Source: Megasphaera massiliensis
Lineage (GTDB): Bacteria > Bacillota > Negativicutes > Veillonellales > Megasphaeraceae
Assembly (NCBI RefSeq): GCF_000455225.1
Contig: NZ_HF954558.1
Span: 1-33,472, forward strand
Reading direction: 5' to 3'
Length of the DNA stretch: 33,472 nt
Each line of letters begins with the position of its first letter. Position 1 is the stretch's first letter. Positions 15,193 through 23,325 of the stretch are shown here, piece by piece. Under the pieces are notes generated by a model, which was given only the letters and a program-made list of their open reading frames with translations, had not been told where the DNA came from and searched no databases. A program made the translations under genes and the position numbers.

Positions 15193-17298
15193 ATGGATTT
15201 TACACCTCGCATGCAAGCGATTCTGCGACGCTTATTAAAAGAGGAAGACTACCTCTCCGAACAGGCCCTGGCCGATGATCTCGGCATCAGCAAGCGAACG
15301 GTCCAACGCGAACTGGAAGGGACCGAAAAGGCATTGTCCTCGTATAAACTGAAACTGGTCCGCCAAAAACGGGCCGGCATCCGTTTAGACGGGTCGCCCC
15401 TTGATAAGAAAAATCTGACCCAAGCCCTTTCTGATGCATCCGCCATGGACTTCAGCGATAAAGATACGCGGCGCCGTTACCTGCTCTTTGAGCTGTTGCG
15501 CGACCGAATGCCGAAAAAACTGCTCTATTACAGCACCCTGCTCGGTGTCAGTGAAGCGACGGCGGCTTCAGATTTAGAGTCCTTATCTTCTTGGCTTGAG
15601 AAAAATAATTTAAAGGTCCTGAAAAAACAGGGTTACGGTGTCCTGCTCACAGGCAGCGAAAAAGATTACCGCGAAGCCATGCACCGCTTCATCAGCGAAA
15701 CGACGAGTGCCGACGCCTTCAAGGACCTGCAAAACGCCGACGAATCCTTATCGAAAGCCTTGGCCCATGTCACCGATAAGGGCGTCTACCAGCTGCTGAA
15801 CACCCATACGATTCAGCGCGTCTATGACGTCCTCGTGAAATTAGGCGAAAAAAAGATCGACCAATTTACGGACACGGCTAAAATCGGACTGATCATTCAC
15901 ATCGCCATCGCCGTCGAACGCATTGCCAAGGGCCAGCCTGACGATACGGACGAAGAGGTTGTTCCCATTCTTGAGGACAGCGAAGACGCCGCCCTGGCAC
16001 GACGGATTGTCGCCGCCATGGAAGCGGAATTTCAGATTACGATGCCGCCCATTGAAGCCTCGTATCTCCTGCTTCACATCAAAGGCGCGAAAATACGGTA
16101 TCAAGACAATGATCTTTTGGATCTTCCCAGCAGCGTCGATGAATCGGAACTCTTACGCGTTATCGACGCTATGATTGAAGCCTTCGATACCCGTTTAGCT
16201 TACGACCTTCGCTGTGACGACGAGTTTCTTCAAGGCCTCTTCGTCCACTTACAGCCTACCATCATCCGCCTTCAGCACCATTTAAATATCATCAATCCCT
16301 TACTCGACGCTATCAAGGAGGAATATGCCGACGTCTTTCAAAAAGCAAAGCGGGCAGCTAACGTCTTATCCCTGTCTCTCGATACCCCCGTATCGGATGA
16401 TGAAGTCGGCTATCTGACCATTCACTTCGGTGCCGCCTTAGAACGAATCAAGGGAAACAAAGCCTTTACGCGCAGTGTCTCCATCGGCATCGTCTGTGCC
16501 AGCGGCTTCGGCATTGCCCGACTGATGATGACCCGTCTTCAAAATAAACTGCCTAAAAACGTACAGCTTCAGACGTACGGCAGTGATTCCGTAACGGAAG
16601 AAGTTCTAAAACAGACGGACTTCTTCGTTTCCAGCCTGCCCATATCCCTTCCCGGCGCCGACGTACTCTTCGTCTCCCCCCTCATTTCGCCGTCGGAACT
16701 TCATCGTATTACCGGCAAAATCGAAGAGTATGCCCATGTCCCCAAAAAACGAGTTTTCATCGATAAACCGGAAGAAGACGATTTCGTAGCGGTCCTGGAT
16801 AAGACGCAGCTTCTGTCGAAAGAAATCGCCGATATCCTGCGAGCTTATCGCCAATATACACTGCCGGCAGCCGTTACCTTTGCCGAAGCCGTCCACACCC
16901 TGGCATCGGAGGCAGTAGAAGATGAAGAACAGTCGGCCCAACTGTTTGATGCCATCATCAAACGCGAACGGCTGAACAGCCAGATTTTCCCGGAACAGGA
17001 CTTCGCCCTGCTCCACTGCCGAACGACGGCGGTAAATCAGGCCTTATTCTATACGGCCGTTCCTGACAAAGACACCTTTACTAACCCGTATTTTCACGGC
17101 ATCTCGACGATTCTGTTTTTAGTCATGCCCCAGGACGAACAGAGCCGTCTTCACACCGACGTCCTGGGCTCCATCAGCAGTGCCATGGTCAGTGATTCCG
17201 CCTTTTCTCAGGCCGTTTATGGCCATGACGAAGAAAAAATCCGTTGCCATCTGCAGCGGATTTTAAAAGGCTATTTTGCTCAGGCCCTAGGATTATAA
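15193..17298 (+). CDS. mtlR: MtlR-type PRD transcriptional activator of the PTS locus
   Basis: The 701-residue protein has the layout of MtlR/BglG-type PTS-controlled activators. An N-terminal HTH (about 1-60, with LADDLGISKRTVQREL) comes first, then a second winged-helix segment to about 170 and two PTS regulation domains (about 185-400). An EIIB-like domain follows with SIGIVCASGFGIARL, Cys near 435, and a C-terminal EIIA-like domain with His near 607 in FALLHCRTT. In relatives, phosphorylation of PRD, EIIB and EIIA residues couples activity to sugar transport. GGAGGTGA precedes the ATG. The gene lies in the mtl locus and shares an operator-like element with mtlA, but its promoter is separated from it by the TnpB element. 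Its 3' end overlaps the convergent LytTR gene by six bases. Confidence 0.9.
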   Translation: MDFTPRMQAILRRLLKEEDYLSEQALADDLGISKRTVQRELEGTEKALSSYKLKLVRQKRAGIRLDGSPLDKKNLTQALSDASAMDFSDKDTRRRYLLFELLRDRMPKKLLYYSTLLGVSEATAASDLESLSSWLEKNNLKVLKKQGYGVLLTGSEKDYREAMHRFISETTSADAFKDLQNADESLSKALAHVTDKGVYQLLNTHTIQRVYDVLVKLGEKKIDQFTDTAKIGLIIHIAIAVERIAKGQPDDTDEEVVPILEDSEDAALARRIVAAMEAEFQITMPPIEASYLLLHIKGAKIRYQDNDLLDLPSSVDESELLRVIDAMIEAFDTRLAYDLRCDDEFLQGLFVHLQPTIIRLQHHLNIINPLLDAIKEEYADVFQKAKRAANVLSLSLDTPVSDDEVGYLTIHFGAALERIKGNKAFTRSVSIGIVCASGFGIARLMMTRLQNKLPKNVQLQTYGSDSVTEEVLKQTDFFVSSLPISLPGADVLFVSPLISPSELHRITGKIEEYAHVPKKRVFIDKPEEDDFVAVLDKTQLLSKEIADILRAYRQYTLPAAVTFAEAVHTLASEAVEDEEQSAQLFDAIIKRERLNSQIFPEQDFALLHCRTTAVNQALFYTAVPDKDTFTNPYFHGISTILFLVMPQDEQSRLHTDVLGSISSAMVSDSAFSQAVYGHDEEKIRCHLQRILKGYFAQALGL

Positions 17299-18072
17299 AT
17301 AAATATATTGCCTCAGTTTTTTTATATAAGAGCGGCCCACCGGAATCGGTTCCTTTTCCTGCCCTTGAAGAATCAATACGTATTGATGATTGAACCATGG
17401 TTCGATTTGCCGAACCTCATCGATATTGACGATATAATTGCGGTGACAGCGAAAAAACACCGATGCCGGCAACCGCTGCTCAAATTGGATCAGGCTGAAA
17501 TGAGTAGGATAGGTTTTCCCTTCCAGGGTCACTAAAAAAGTCCGGCGCTTTTCGGCATAAATCAAGCGAATATCCTCACAGGCAATGAGCTTTATCTTCT
17601 CTCCCTCATCGACGGAAAACCGCCGCGTCGGAAGAGAAATCGGCCCGTCATCAGCCGACGTATCCGCCAAAGAATCTTCTCTCGGAGAAGGTTCTTTTTT
17701 TATGTGCAGGGCCCTGAACTTTCGGACGGCCTGAGCAACTTCCCCTTCGGTTACGGGCTTGACTAAATAGTCCAGGGCCGTCAGCCGCAGCGTATGGGAC
17801 ACAAAGTCGCGCTGGCCGGTGACGAAGACGATATCCGGCCGGTCTCCTTCCATGCCCTGAATGGCCTTGGCAATGGCAAGACCGCCGATGCGGGGCATTT
17901 CAATCGTCAAGAAGACGAGATCCGGTTTATATTCATGAAGGCAGGCTGCTGCTTGTTCCCCTTCATAGCAAATAGCGACGACGGTTATGTCCGGATCCAC
18001 TGCTAACAGGCATTTTTTTAATTGTGCCGCCATGAGCGGCTCGTGATCAATAATTACGACCGAAAGAGCCAT
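17293..18072 (-). CDS. LytTR-family regulator with a phospho-dead receiver domain
   Basis: The 259-residue protein has a CheY-like receiver (about 1-120) and a LytTR DNA-binding domain (about 150-255, with FFRCHRNYIVNIDEVRQI and VPVGRSYIKKLR-like ending). The phospho-acceptor position reads FLTIEMP, so Thr56 (codon ACG) replaces the conserved Asp. Asp9, His10, Thr85 and Lys105 of the pocket can be placed. It therefore cannot be a normal phosphorylated response regulator. No histidine kinase gene adjoins it. The start at 18072 has AGGAG eight bases upstream. It is convergent with mtlR, overlapping it by six bases, and divergent from mtlA, so a role in the mtl locus is suggested by position only. 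Confidence 0.88.
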   Translation of the reverse strand: MALSVVIIDHEPLMAAQLKKCLLAVDPDITVVAICYEGEQAAACLHEYKPDLVFLTIEMPRIGGLAIAKAIQGMEGDRPDIVFVTGQRDFVSHTLRLTALDYLVKPVTEGEVAQAVRKFRALHIKKEPSPREDSLADTSADDGPISLPTRRFSVDEGEKIKLIACEDIRLIYAEKRRTFLVTLEGKTYPTHFSLIQFEQRLPASVFFRCHRNYIVNIDEVRQIEPWFNHQYVLILQGQEKEPIPVGRSYIKKLRQYIYL

Positions 18073-18102
18073 CCTCTCATCTCCTCCCTTTCGTTTTTCT
18101 TA

Positions 18103-18111
18103 ATTATACCA
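18103..18111 (-). promoter_or_regulatory. Extended -10 promoter of the LytTR gene
   Basis: On the minus strand TGGTATAAT fits the extended -10 consensus about 30 bp before the start codon. No -35 is recognisable. It is back-to-back with the mtlA promoter. Confidence 0.6.
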
Positions 18112-18185
18112 CCAATTGAAAGGGGCGGCAGCTGCGGCTTACGCCAGGCCAGCACTGATTCCTTCATAGTTGTCACATTGAATGT

Positions 18186-18237
18186 GGACAAAGTTAAATT
18201 ACTTTTAATTGATTTCAGTATGTACGGAAGGTATACT
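18186..18237 (+). promoter_or_regulatory. mtlA operon promoter with upstream operator element
   Basis: The element at 18186-18205 is identical over 20 bases to that at 13604 and matches at 25 of 26 bases through the start of the -35. TTGATT (18209-18214), a 17-bp spacer and TATACT (18232-18237) follow. The -35 is weak in both copies, and the element sits just upstream of it, as expected for an activator site. MtlR is the obvious candidate to bind it (inference). Confidence 0.8.
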
Positions 18238-18309
18238 GTAACCATCAAGAGAGCAGCACAGCGCAGTCCGGAGTGCCGAGTTCTGCTCCGTCAATGGAAT
18301 TATGGTTAC
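18238..18309 (+). repeat. Inverted repeat enclosing the mtlA leader
   Basis: GTAACCAT (18238-18245) and ATGGTTAC (18302-18309) are perfect 8-bp complements. Inside them GAGCAG (18251-18256) pairs with CTGCTC near 18283-18288. The left arm overlaps the expected transcription start, so the outer stem may be DNA-level or only partly transcribed. The right arm ends six bases before GGAGG of mtlA. Confidence 0.55.
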
Positions 18310-18325
18310 AAATTGGAGGCTTACT

Positions 18326-19729
18326 ATGAAAGCAAAAATACAATCCTTCGGCCGCTTCCTCAGCAGTATGGTCATGCCGAACATCGGCGCCTTCATCGCC
18401 TGGGGTCTCATAACGGCACTCTTCATTCCCAGTGGCTGGCTGCCAAATGAACAGTTAGCTAAAATGGTCGGACCGTTCCTGACCTATGCACTGCCCTTAC
18501 TCATCGCCTTCCAAGGCGGCAAGATTGTCGGCGGCCTTCGCGGTGCCGTCATGGGCGCCATCGCAACAGTCGGCGTTATCACCGGTACGACGTACACCAT
18601 GTTCTTAGGTGCCATGGTCATGGGCCCGCTGGCAGGCCTTGTCATCAAAAAGTTTGACGCCGCTGTCGACGGCCACATTAAACCGGGTTTTGAAATGCTG
18701 GTCAATAACTTCTCCGTCGGTATCTTAGGCATGATCATGGCCATCATCGGCTTCGAACTGATTGGACCGGTCATGGGCGTCATCCTCTCCTTCTTAACGG
18801 CAGGCGTCCAATTCCTACTGCAGGCCGGCATCTTCCCCCTCATCGGGCTCTTCGTGGAACCGGCAAAAGTCTTGTTCCTCAACAACGCCATTAACCACGG
18901 GATCTTCACTCCCCTCGGTGCTGAACAGGTCGCTGAATCGGGCAAATCCATCTTCTACATGATTGAAACCAACCCCGGCCCCGGCGCAGGCGTCCTCTTG
19001 GCCTACTGGTTATTTGCCAAAGACAAGATGACCCGCCAGTCAGCTCCCGGTGCTTTGATCATCCACGTATTCGGCGGTATTCACGAAATCTACTTCCCGT
19101 ACATCCTCATGAACCCGGCTCTGCTCCTGGCCACCATCGGCGGCAGCGTCGCAGCCCTGTTCTACAACATGATTTTCGACCTCGGCCTTTCCGGCCCGCC
19201 GGCTCCCGGCAGCCTCATTTCCTACCTGGCCATGGCTCCGAAAGGTTCAACCTTTGCCGTTATCCTAAGCATCGTCATCGCAACGGTCGTGTCCTTCGTC
19301 ATCGCATCGCCGATCATCAAATTGTCCAATGCAAAATCGGGAGACTCCCTTGAAGAAGCACAGCAGAAGATGCAGGACATGAAAGCCGAATCGAAGAATG
19401 CACCGGCTACGGCAACAGCCGCTGTCGATTTAAAGCATATCACCAACGTCGTCTTCGCCTGCGATGCCGGCATGGGTTCCAGCGCCATGGGCGCCGCCGT
19501 CCTGCAGAAGAAATTCAAAAAAGCAGGGCTTACGGACATCACGGTCAGCCACGCATCGGTTTCTGAAGTTCCGGCCGACGCCCAACTCGTCGTTTGCCAC
19601 AAGGATCTCGCCGACCGAGCTAAAGCCAGTGCCCCCAACGCCCGTCTGATCACGATTACCAATTTTATGGCAGCTCCCGAATACGGTATGCTCGTCGATG
19701 AGTTAGCAGCTGCCCGCAACGAAAAATAA
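18326..19729 (+). CDS. mtlA: Mannitol-type PTS permease, EIICB
   Basis: The product (467 residues) is a membrane EIIC domain (about 1-340) followed by a cytoplasmic EIIB domain. EIIC carries the mannitol-family substrate motif GGIHEIYFPY near residue 250 and about eight hydrophobic segments. EIIB carries VVFACDAGMGSSAMG, with Cys379 as the phosphorylated residue. It takes up a hexitol, most likely mannitol, and phosphorylates it. It lacks the C-terminal EIIA of the Escherichia coli protein; EIIA is the next gene. I chose the ATG at 18326, with GGAGG seven bases upstream, over an in-frame ATG at 18302 that has no Shine-Dalgarno. It leads the operon mtlA-mtlF-dehydrogenase. Confidence 0.95.
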   Translation: MKAKIQSFGRFLSSMVMPNIGAFIAWGLITALFIPSGWLPNEQLAKMVGPFLTYALPLLIAFQGGKIVGGLRGAVMGAIATVGVITGTTYTMFLGAMVMGPLAGLVIKKFDAAVDGHIKPGFEMLVNNFSVGILGMIMAIIGFELIGPVMGVILSFLTAGVQFLLQAGIFPLIGLFVEPAKVLFLNNAINHGIFTPLGAEQVAESGKSIFYMIETNPGPGAGVLLAYWLFAKDKMTRQSAPGALIIHVFGGIHEIYFPYILMNPALLLATIGGSVAALFYNMIFDLGLSGPPAPGSLISYLAMAPKGSTFAVILSIVIATVVSFVIASPIIKLSNAKSGDSLEEAQQKMQDMKAESKNAPATATAAVDLKHITNVVFACDAGMGSSAMGAAVLQKKFKKAGLTDITVSHASVSEVPADAQLVVCHKDLADRAKASAPNARLITITNFMAAPEYGMLVDELAAARNEK

Positions 19730-19744
19730 AAGGAGACGTTCTCT

Positions 19745-20176
19745 ATGAATACGATTTTACAGAAGAAAAACATCATCCTGAACTGCCCGCCCCAGCCCAA
19801 AGAAGATATCATCAAGAAAATCGGAAAGATTTTCTCTGAGGACGGCTATACCAGCGAAAAATATACCCAAGCTATGCTCGATAAAGAAGAAGTCTTTAAT
19901 ACAGCCATCGGCAACGCCGTCGCCATCCCTCACGGCATTGAAGCCAGCAAGGGCGAAGTCAAAAAATCGGGACTGGTCGTCATGACCTTCCCGGACGGTA
20001 CCGATTGGGGCGGTGAAACGGTAAAACTCGTCATCGGTATCGCCGGTGTCGGTGACGAACACCTCGATATTTTAAGCAATATCGCCATCACCTGTTCCGA
20101 TGAAGACGACGTCGAAGACCTACTTCACAGCTCTGCCGACGACATCTTCAATACCTTTGCAAACCTCGAAGCATAA
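19745..20176 (+). CDS. mtlF: Mannitol-type PTS EIIA component
   Basis: The 143-residue protein is a single EIIA domain of the mannitol/fructose class. The phosphorylated His63 sits in the motif NTAIGNAVAIPHG. It takes the phosphate from HPr and passes it to the EIIB domain of MtlA in the cytoplasm. AAGGAG precedes the start, and the gene begins 15 bp after mtlA, so the two are co-transcribed. The length equals that of free-standing MtlF proteins. Confidence 0.95.
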   Translation: MNTILQKKNIILNCPPQPKEDIIKKIGKIFSEDGYTSEKYTQAMLDKEEVFNTAIGNAVAIPHGIEASKGEVKKSGLVVMTFPDGTDWGGETVKLVIGIAGVGDEHLDILSNIAITCSDEDDVEDLLHSSADDIFNTFANLEA

Positions 20177-20235
20177 ACAGCTTCGTCACTCATATAAAAA
20201 ATTACAGTTACTTACCTATTTAGGAGGATTTTACC

Positions 20236-21501
20236 ATGAAAACAAAAGCAGTCAGAATGTACGGTACCCGCGATTTACGCTTAGAAGAATTTGAACTCCC
20301 GGAAATTAAAGACGACGAAATTTTAGCAAAAATCATCACCGACAGCATCTGCATGTCGACGTATAAACTCGTTGAACAGGGCAAGAACCACAAACGAGCT
20401 CCGCAGAACATCGACACCAACCCGATCATCACGGGCCATGAATTTGCCGGTGTCATCGTAAAAGTCGGCAAAAAATGGCAAGACCAGTTCAAACCGGGCA
20501 TGTGTTTTGCTCAGCAGCCGGCCTTGAACTACAAAGGCAGCCTGGCTTCCCCGGGTTACTCCTATGAATTCTTCGGCGGCGATGCCACGTACTGCATCTT
20601 CCCTCACGAAGTCATGGAATTAGGCGCCCTCATGCCTTACGAAGGGGAAAGCTTCTTCGAAGCATCCCTGGGCGAACCCATGAGCTGCATCATCGGCGGC
20701 TACCACGCCAACTACCATACGAATAAACAGAACTACGACCACGCCATGGGAACTAAAGAAGGCGGCAACATCATCATCCTCGGCGGCTGCGGCCCCATGG
20801 GCCTCGGTGCTGTCAGCTACGGCATCAACTACAAAAACAAACCGAAACGCATCGTCGTTACCGATATCAACGAGGCCCGCATTGCCAGAGCCAAAGAAGT
20901 CGTATCCCCGGAATACGCAGCCGAACACGGCGTCGAACTCATCTACGTCAACACGTCCAACATGGACACGGCTTATGACGACCTCATGGCCCTCACCGAC
21001 GGTCACGGCTATGACGACGTCTTCGTCTACACCCCGATCCGCGCCGTTGCTGAACTCGGTAACCGCCTCTTAGCCTTCGACGGATGCCTCAACTTCTTCT
21101 CCGGCCCGACGGACAAAAACTTCAGCGCTGAAATCAACCTCTACGACTGCCACTACACCAGCACCCATATCATGGGCACGACCGGCGGCAACAACGATGA
21201 CCTCATCGAAGCCAACACCTTGGCAGCTAAAGGCATCATCGACCCGGCCGTTATGGTAACCCACGTCGGCGGCATCGACAGCATCGCTGAAACGACCTTG
21301 AATCTTCCCAACATCCCGGGCGGCAAAAAACTGGCCTATACCCAGTTTGACATGCCCATGACAGCTATCGAAGATTTTGCCAAACTCGGCGAAAAAGACC
21401 CGTTCTTCTTAGAACTCGACAAATGCTGCAAAGCCCATAAAGGCCTCTGGAATGGCGAAGCTGAAAAAATGATTCTCAAACATTTCAACGTCGAAATCTA
21501 A
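20236..21501 (+). CDS. Zinc-type medium-chain dehydrogenase, putative hexitol-phosphate dehydrogenase
   Basis: The 421-residue protein is a medium-chain dehydrogenase/reductase. The N-terminal catalytic domain has ICMSTYK and the conserved GHEFAGVIVKVG. The Rossmann part has IIILGGCGPMG as the NAD(P)-binding turn. It resembles the sorbose-1-phosphate reductase type of proteins more than classical alcohol dehydrogenases. It directly follows mtlF, with AGGAGG before its ATG, in the slot where mtlD (an unrelated long-chain dehydrogenase) normally stands. Oxidation of mannitol-1-phosphate or another hexitol phosphate to a ketose phosphate is therefore the likely job; the substrate is inferred from context only. 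It is the last gene of the operon. Confidence 0.85.
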   Translation: MKTKAVRMYGTRDLRLEEFELPEIKDDEILAKIITDSICMSTYKLVEQGKNHKRAPQNIDTNPIITGHEFAGVIVKVGKKWQDQFKPGMCFAQQPALNYKGSLASPGYSYEFFGGDATYCIFPHEVMELGALMPYEGESFFEASLGEPMSCIIGGYHANYHTNKQNYDHAMGTKEGGNIIILGGCGPMGLGAVSYGINYKNKPKRIVVTDINEARIARAKEVVSPEYAAEHGVELIYVNTSNMDTAYDDLMALTDGHGYDDVFVYTPIRAVAELGNRLLAFDGCLNFFSGPTDKNFSAEINLYDCHYTSTHIMGTTGGNNDDLIEANTLAAKGIIDPAVMVTHVGGIDSIAETTLNLPNIPGGKKLAYTQFDMPMTAIEDFAKLGEKDPFFLELDKCCKAHKGLWNGEAEKMILKHFNVEI

Positions 21502-21535
21502 TCACGCTTTCCTTCTCAAATTCTCTATACATAGG

Positions 21536-21583
21536 AAAAAGACGAGTACCTGATGACTCCGGTTATCAGGTACTCGTCTTTTT
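21536..21583. terminator. Bidirectional terminator between the mtl operon and the aldolase gene
   Basis: A perfect 19-bp stem, A5-GACGAGTACCTGAT on the left (21536-21554) and its complement on the right (21565-21583), encloses a 10-base loop. A5 and T5 at the two ends give U-runs on both strands, suiting the convergent genes on either side. Confidence 0.9.
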
Positions 21584-21694
21584 ATGTGAAATTATATCGC
21601 CTTTTATCTCACGATTGCCTGCGAGTATTCAGCGTATCCCCTCGCTCCCCTCATTCCTCCTTTTGAAAACTGAATCGATGGTTTCCTTCCAGCC

Positions 21695-22474
21695 TTATTT
21701 GCGTATATCCGTTACGACTTGTTTATAGGCTTCAATGAGGATGTTGAAGTCGAGGTTATGGGCGACGCCGTCGTAGCCTTGGGCGATGTACTCCCTGGCC
21801 TGTGCCGTCGTGCCGGTAAAGATGTAGCAGAGTTTTTCGGCATCGTGACAGGCTTTTAGGATTCTATCGAGGGCTTCTTTAAAGCCGGGATTTTCAAATT
21901 GGCCCGGGATTCCGAGGCAGGTCGAAAGATCGTAAGGACCGATGAAGATGCCGTCCAGGCCCTCGATTTGAACGATATCTTCGATTTGTTCTAAGGCTTC
22001 TTTCGTTTCGCACTGAGGTATGACCAAGAGGCGTTCGTTGCTGTTAGCATAGTATTCTTCCAATGTTTCTGTAGCCGCCCAAGGGGCGTTGCCAAAACCG
22101 GTCCCCCTGCCTTTAATGAAGCCTCTTTGACCGACAGGAGCGTATTTTGCCAGGGCCACGGCCTTCTTGAAGTCGTCGATGTCACGCAAACAAGGCAGGA
22201 TGATAGCCTGGGCTCCACAGTCCGCCGCCCGCTGGATATCTCTATGATCGACGTTAGCCAGACGCACGACAGGGACGAGGTGAACCAGTTCGGCAGCCCG
22301 GATGAGGCCCATCATCGTTTCTGTATCAAAGGGGCCATGTTCCGTATCGATGATGACAAAATCAAGGCCTGTATAGCCGAGACATTCCACTTCCGACATA
22401 TTCCCCATACTGACAAAGGTACCAATGGCAGCTTTATCCGCCGCTGCTAAATCACGCAAACGATTCAAAGACAC
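21695..22474 (-). CDS. HpcH/HpaI-family aldolase
   Basis: The 259-residue TIM-barrel protein has family landmarks GLDFVIIDTEHGPFDTET, PVVRLANVDHRDIQRAADCG, IPQCETKEAL (metal-binding Glu) and GIFIGPYDLSTCLG (metal-binding Asp). Members are class II metal-dependent aldolases that cleave 2-oxo-hydroxy acids to pyruvate plus an aldehyde, for example 4-hydroxy-2-oxoheptanedioate or 2-dehydro-3-deoxyglucarate. The substrate here cannot be told. The start is GTG, with a perfect AGGAGG eight bases before it. It stands alone on the minus strand, convergent with the mtl operon. No sugar-acid catabolic neighbours are present. Confidence 0.9.
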   Translation of the reverse strand: MSLNRLRDLAAADKAAIGTFVSMGNMSEVECLGYTGLDFVIIDTEHGPFDTETMMGLIRAAELVHLVPVVRLANVDHRDIQRAADCGAQAIILPCLRDIDDFKKAVALAKYAPVGQRGFIKGRGTGFGNAPWAATETLEEYYANSNERLLVIPQCETKEALEQIEDIVQIEGLDGIFIGPYDLSTCLGIPGQFENPGFKEALDRILKACHDAEKLCYIFTGTTAQAREYIAQGYDGVAHNLDFNILIEAYKQVVTDIRK

Positions 22475-22814
22475 AATAACCGCCTCCTTACTTAATAAAA
22501 ACTAAATGTATAATGTCTTCCGGCACTTAGAAAGTTTAATTCAAGATTTCATCTCAAAAGACTTTTTCCAACGTATGCTCCCTATGCTTCTATCATAAAG
22601 TATACCTGCACGAAATGCCAACTCTCTGAACACAAAAACCGTAGCAGCAACAAAGGCAGCTACGGTCTGAATAGCGCATAAAGGCCGGATACTTCACAGT
22701 CTCTGTGCGTTTATCTTCACATCTCAAATTGGTTGTCAGGGACTAAGGCACCATGGATATCGATATGGATGATACAGATTAGATGTCATGAATAAATTGC
22801 TGAAAGCTTCTTTA
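22475..22814. other. Intergenic region with no further gene
   Basis: This 340-bp gap holds the leader of the aldolase gene at its left end (no convincing -35/-10 pair) and the DUF805 terminator at 22634-22666. I see no RNA gene or small ORF with a Shine-Dalgarno in the remainder. Confidence 0.6.
22634..22666 (-). terminator. Terminator downstream of the DUF805 gene
   Basis: On the minus strand ACCGTAGC and GCTACGGT form a perfect 8-bp stem with a 13-base loop, followed by TTTTTGTG. It lies about 150 bp past the DUF805 stop codon. Confidence 0.8.
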
Positions 22815-23150
22815 TCAGCCTGCAAACTGGCTGTCGAGGGGATCGGCTCCGTATTGATTCGGACCGGGCGTCCCTGCTGCAAACAGCAAGTACAGTGCCA
22901 CGAAGAAATCGATGATAGGGATGAACATCAATAAGTAAAACCAACCGCTTCGGTCAAGATCGTGGCAGCGGCGGATTCCCAGCATCACGGCACTGACGGG
23001 GGCAATCGCCGATACAGGATAAGCCAAATAGGGAGTAATTTGCGCCAATAAGGTCCCTAAAACAGAAGCAAGAATCATAACGACGAGAATTCTGAGAAAA
23101 TAGCGCAGTCTGTTAAGTCGTCCGGTGTAGGAAAAGTATTTTTGTATCAT
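22815..23150 (-). CDS. DUF805 membrane protein
   Basis: This 111-residue protein has the DUF805 pattern: an N-terminal FSYTGRLNRLRYFLR segment, several hydrophobic helices, and the conserved RRCHDLDRSGWFYLL followed by a last helix and GTPGPNQYG. Family members are small inner-membrane proteins of unknown function. AAAGGAGA precedes the ATG. It has its own terminator and a gap of about 175 bp from the upstream TM2-domain gene, also minus strand; both are small-domain membrane proteins, but a shared job is not shown. Confidence 0.88.
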   Translation of the reverse strand: MIQKYFSYTGRLNRLRYFLRILVVMILASVLGTLLAQITPYLAYPVSAIAPVSAVMLGIRRCHDLDRSGWFYLLMFIPIIDFFVALYLLFAAGTPGPNQYGADPLDSQFAG

Positions 23151-23325
23151 GAGTTCTCCTTTTAACTAAAAATTCCCAAGAAACGCTAGATACTCCATAT
23201 CAAAAAAACTCGCATACTGCCTGAACAGTTAGCCCCTCTCGTCTGATAGTAACATATTCTATGCTTTTTCTCTATATATTTTACACATAGTTTTCACAAT
23301 TACATGTTTTGTAAAGTATTGTCAA

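Noticed and set aside
21655-21685. boxA-like TTTTGAAAACTGAATC near the aldolase gene end
   Set aside because: It is isolated, with no promoter or stable RNA nearby; probably chance.
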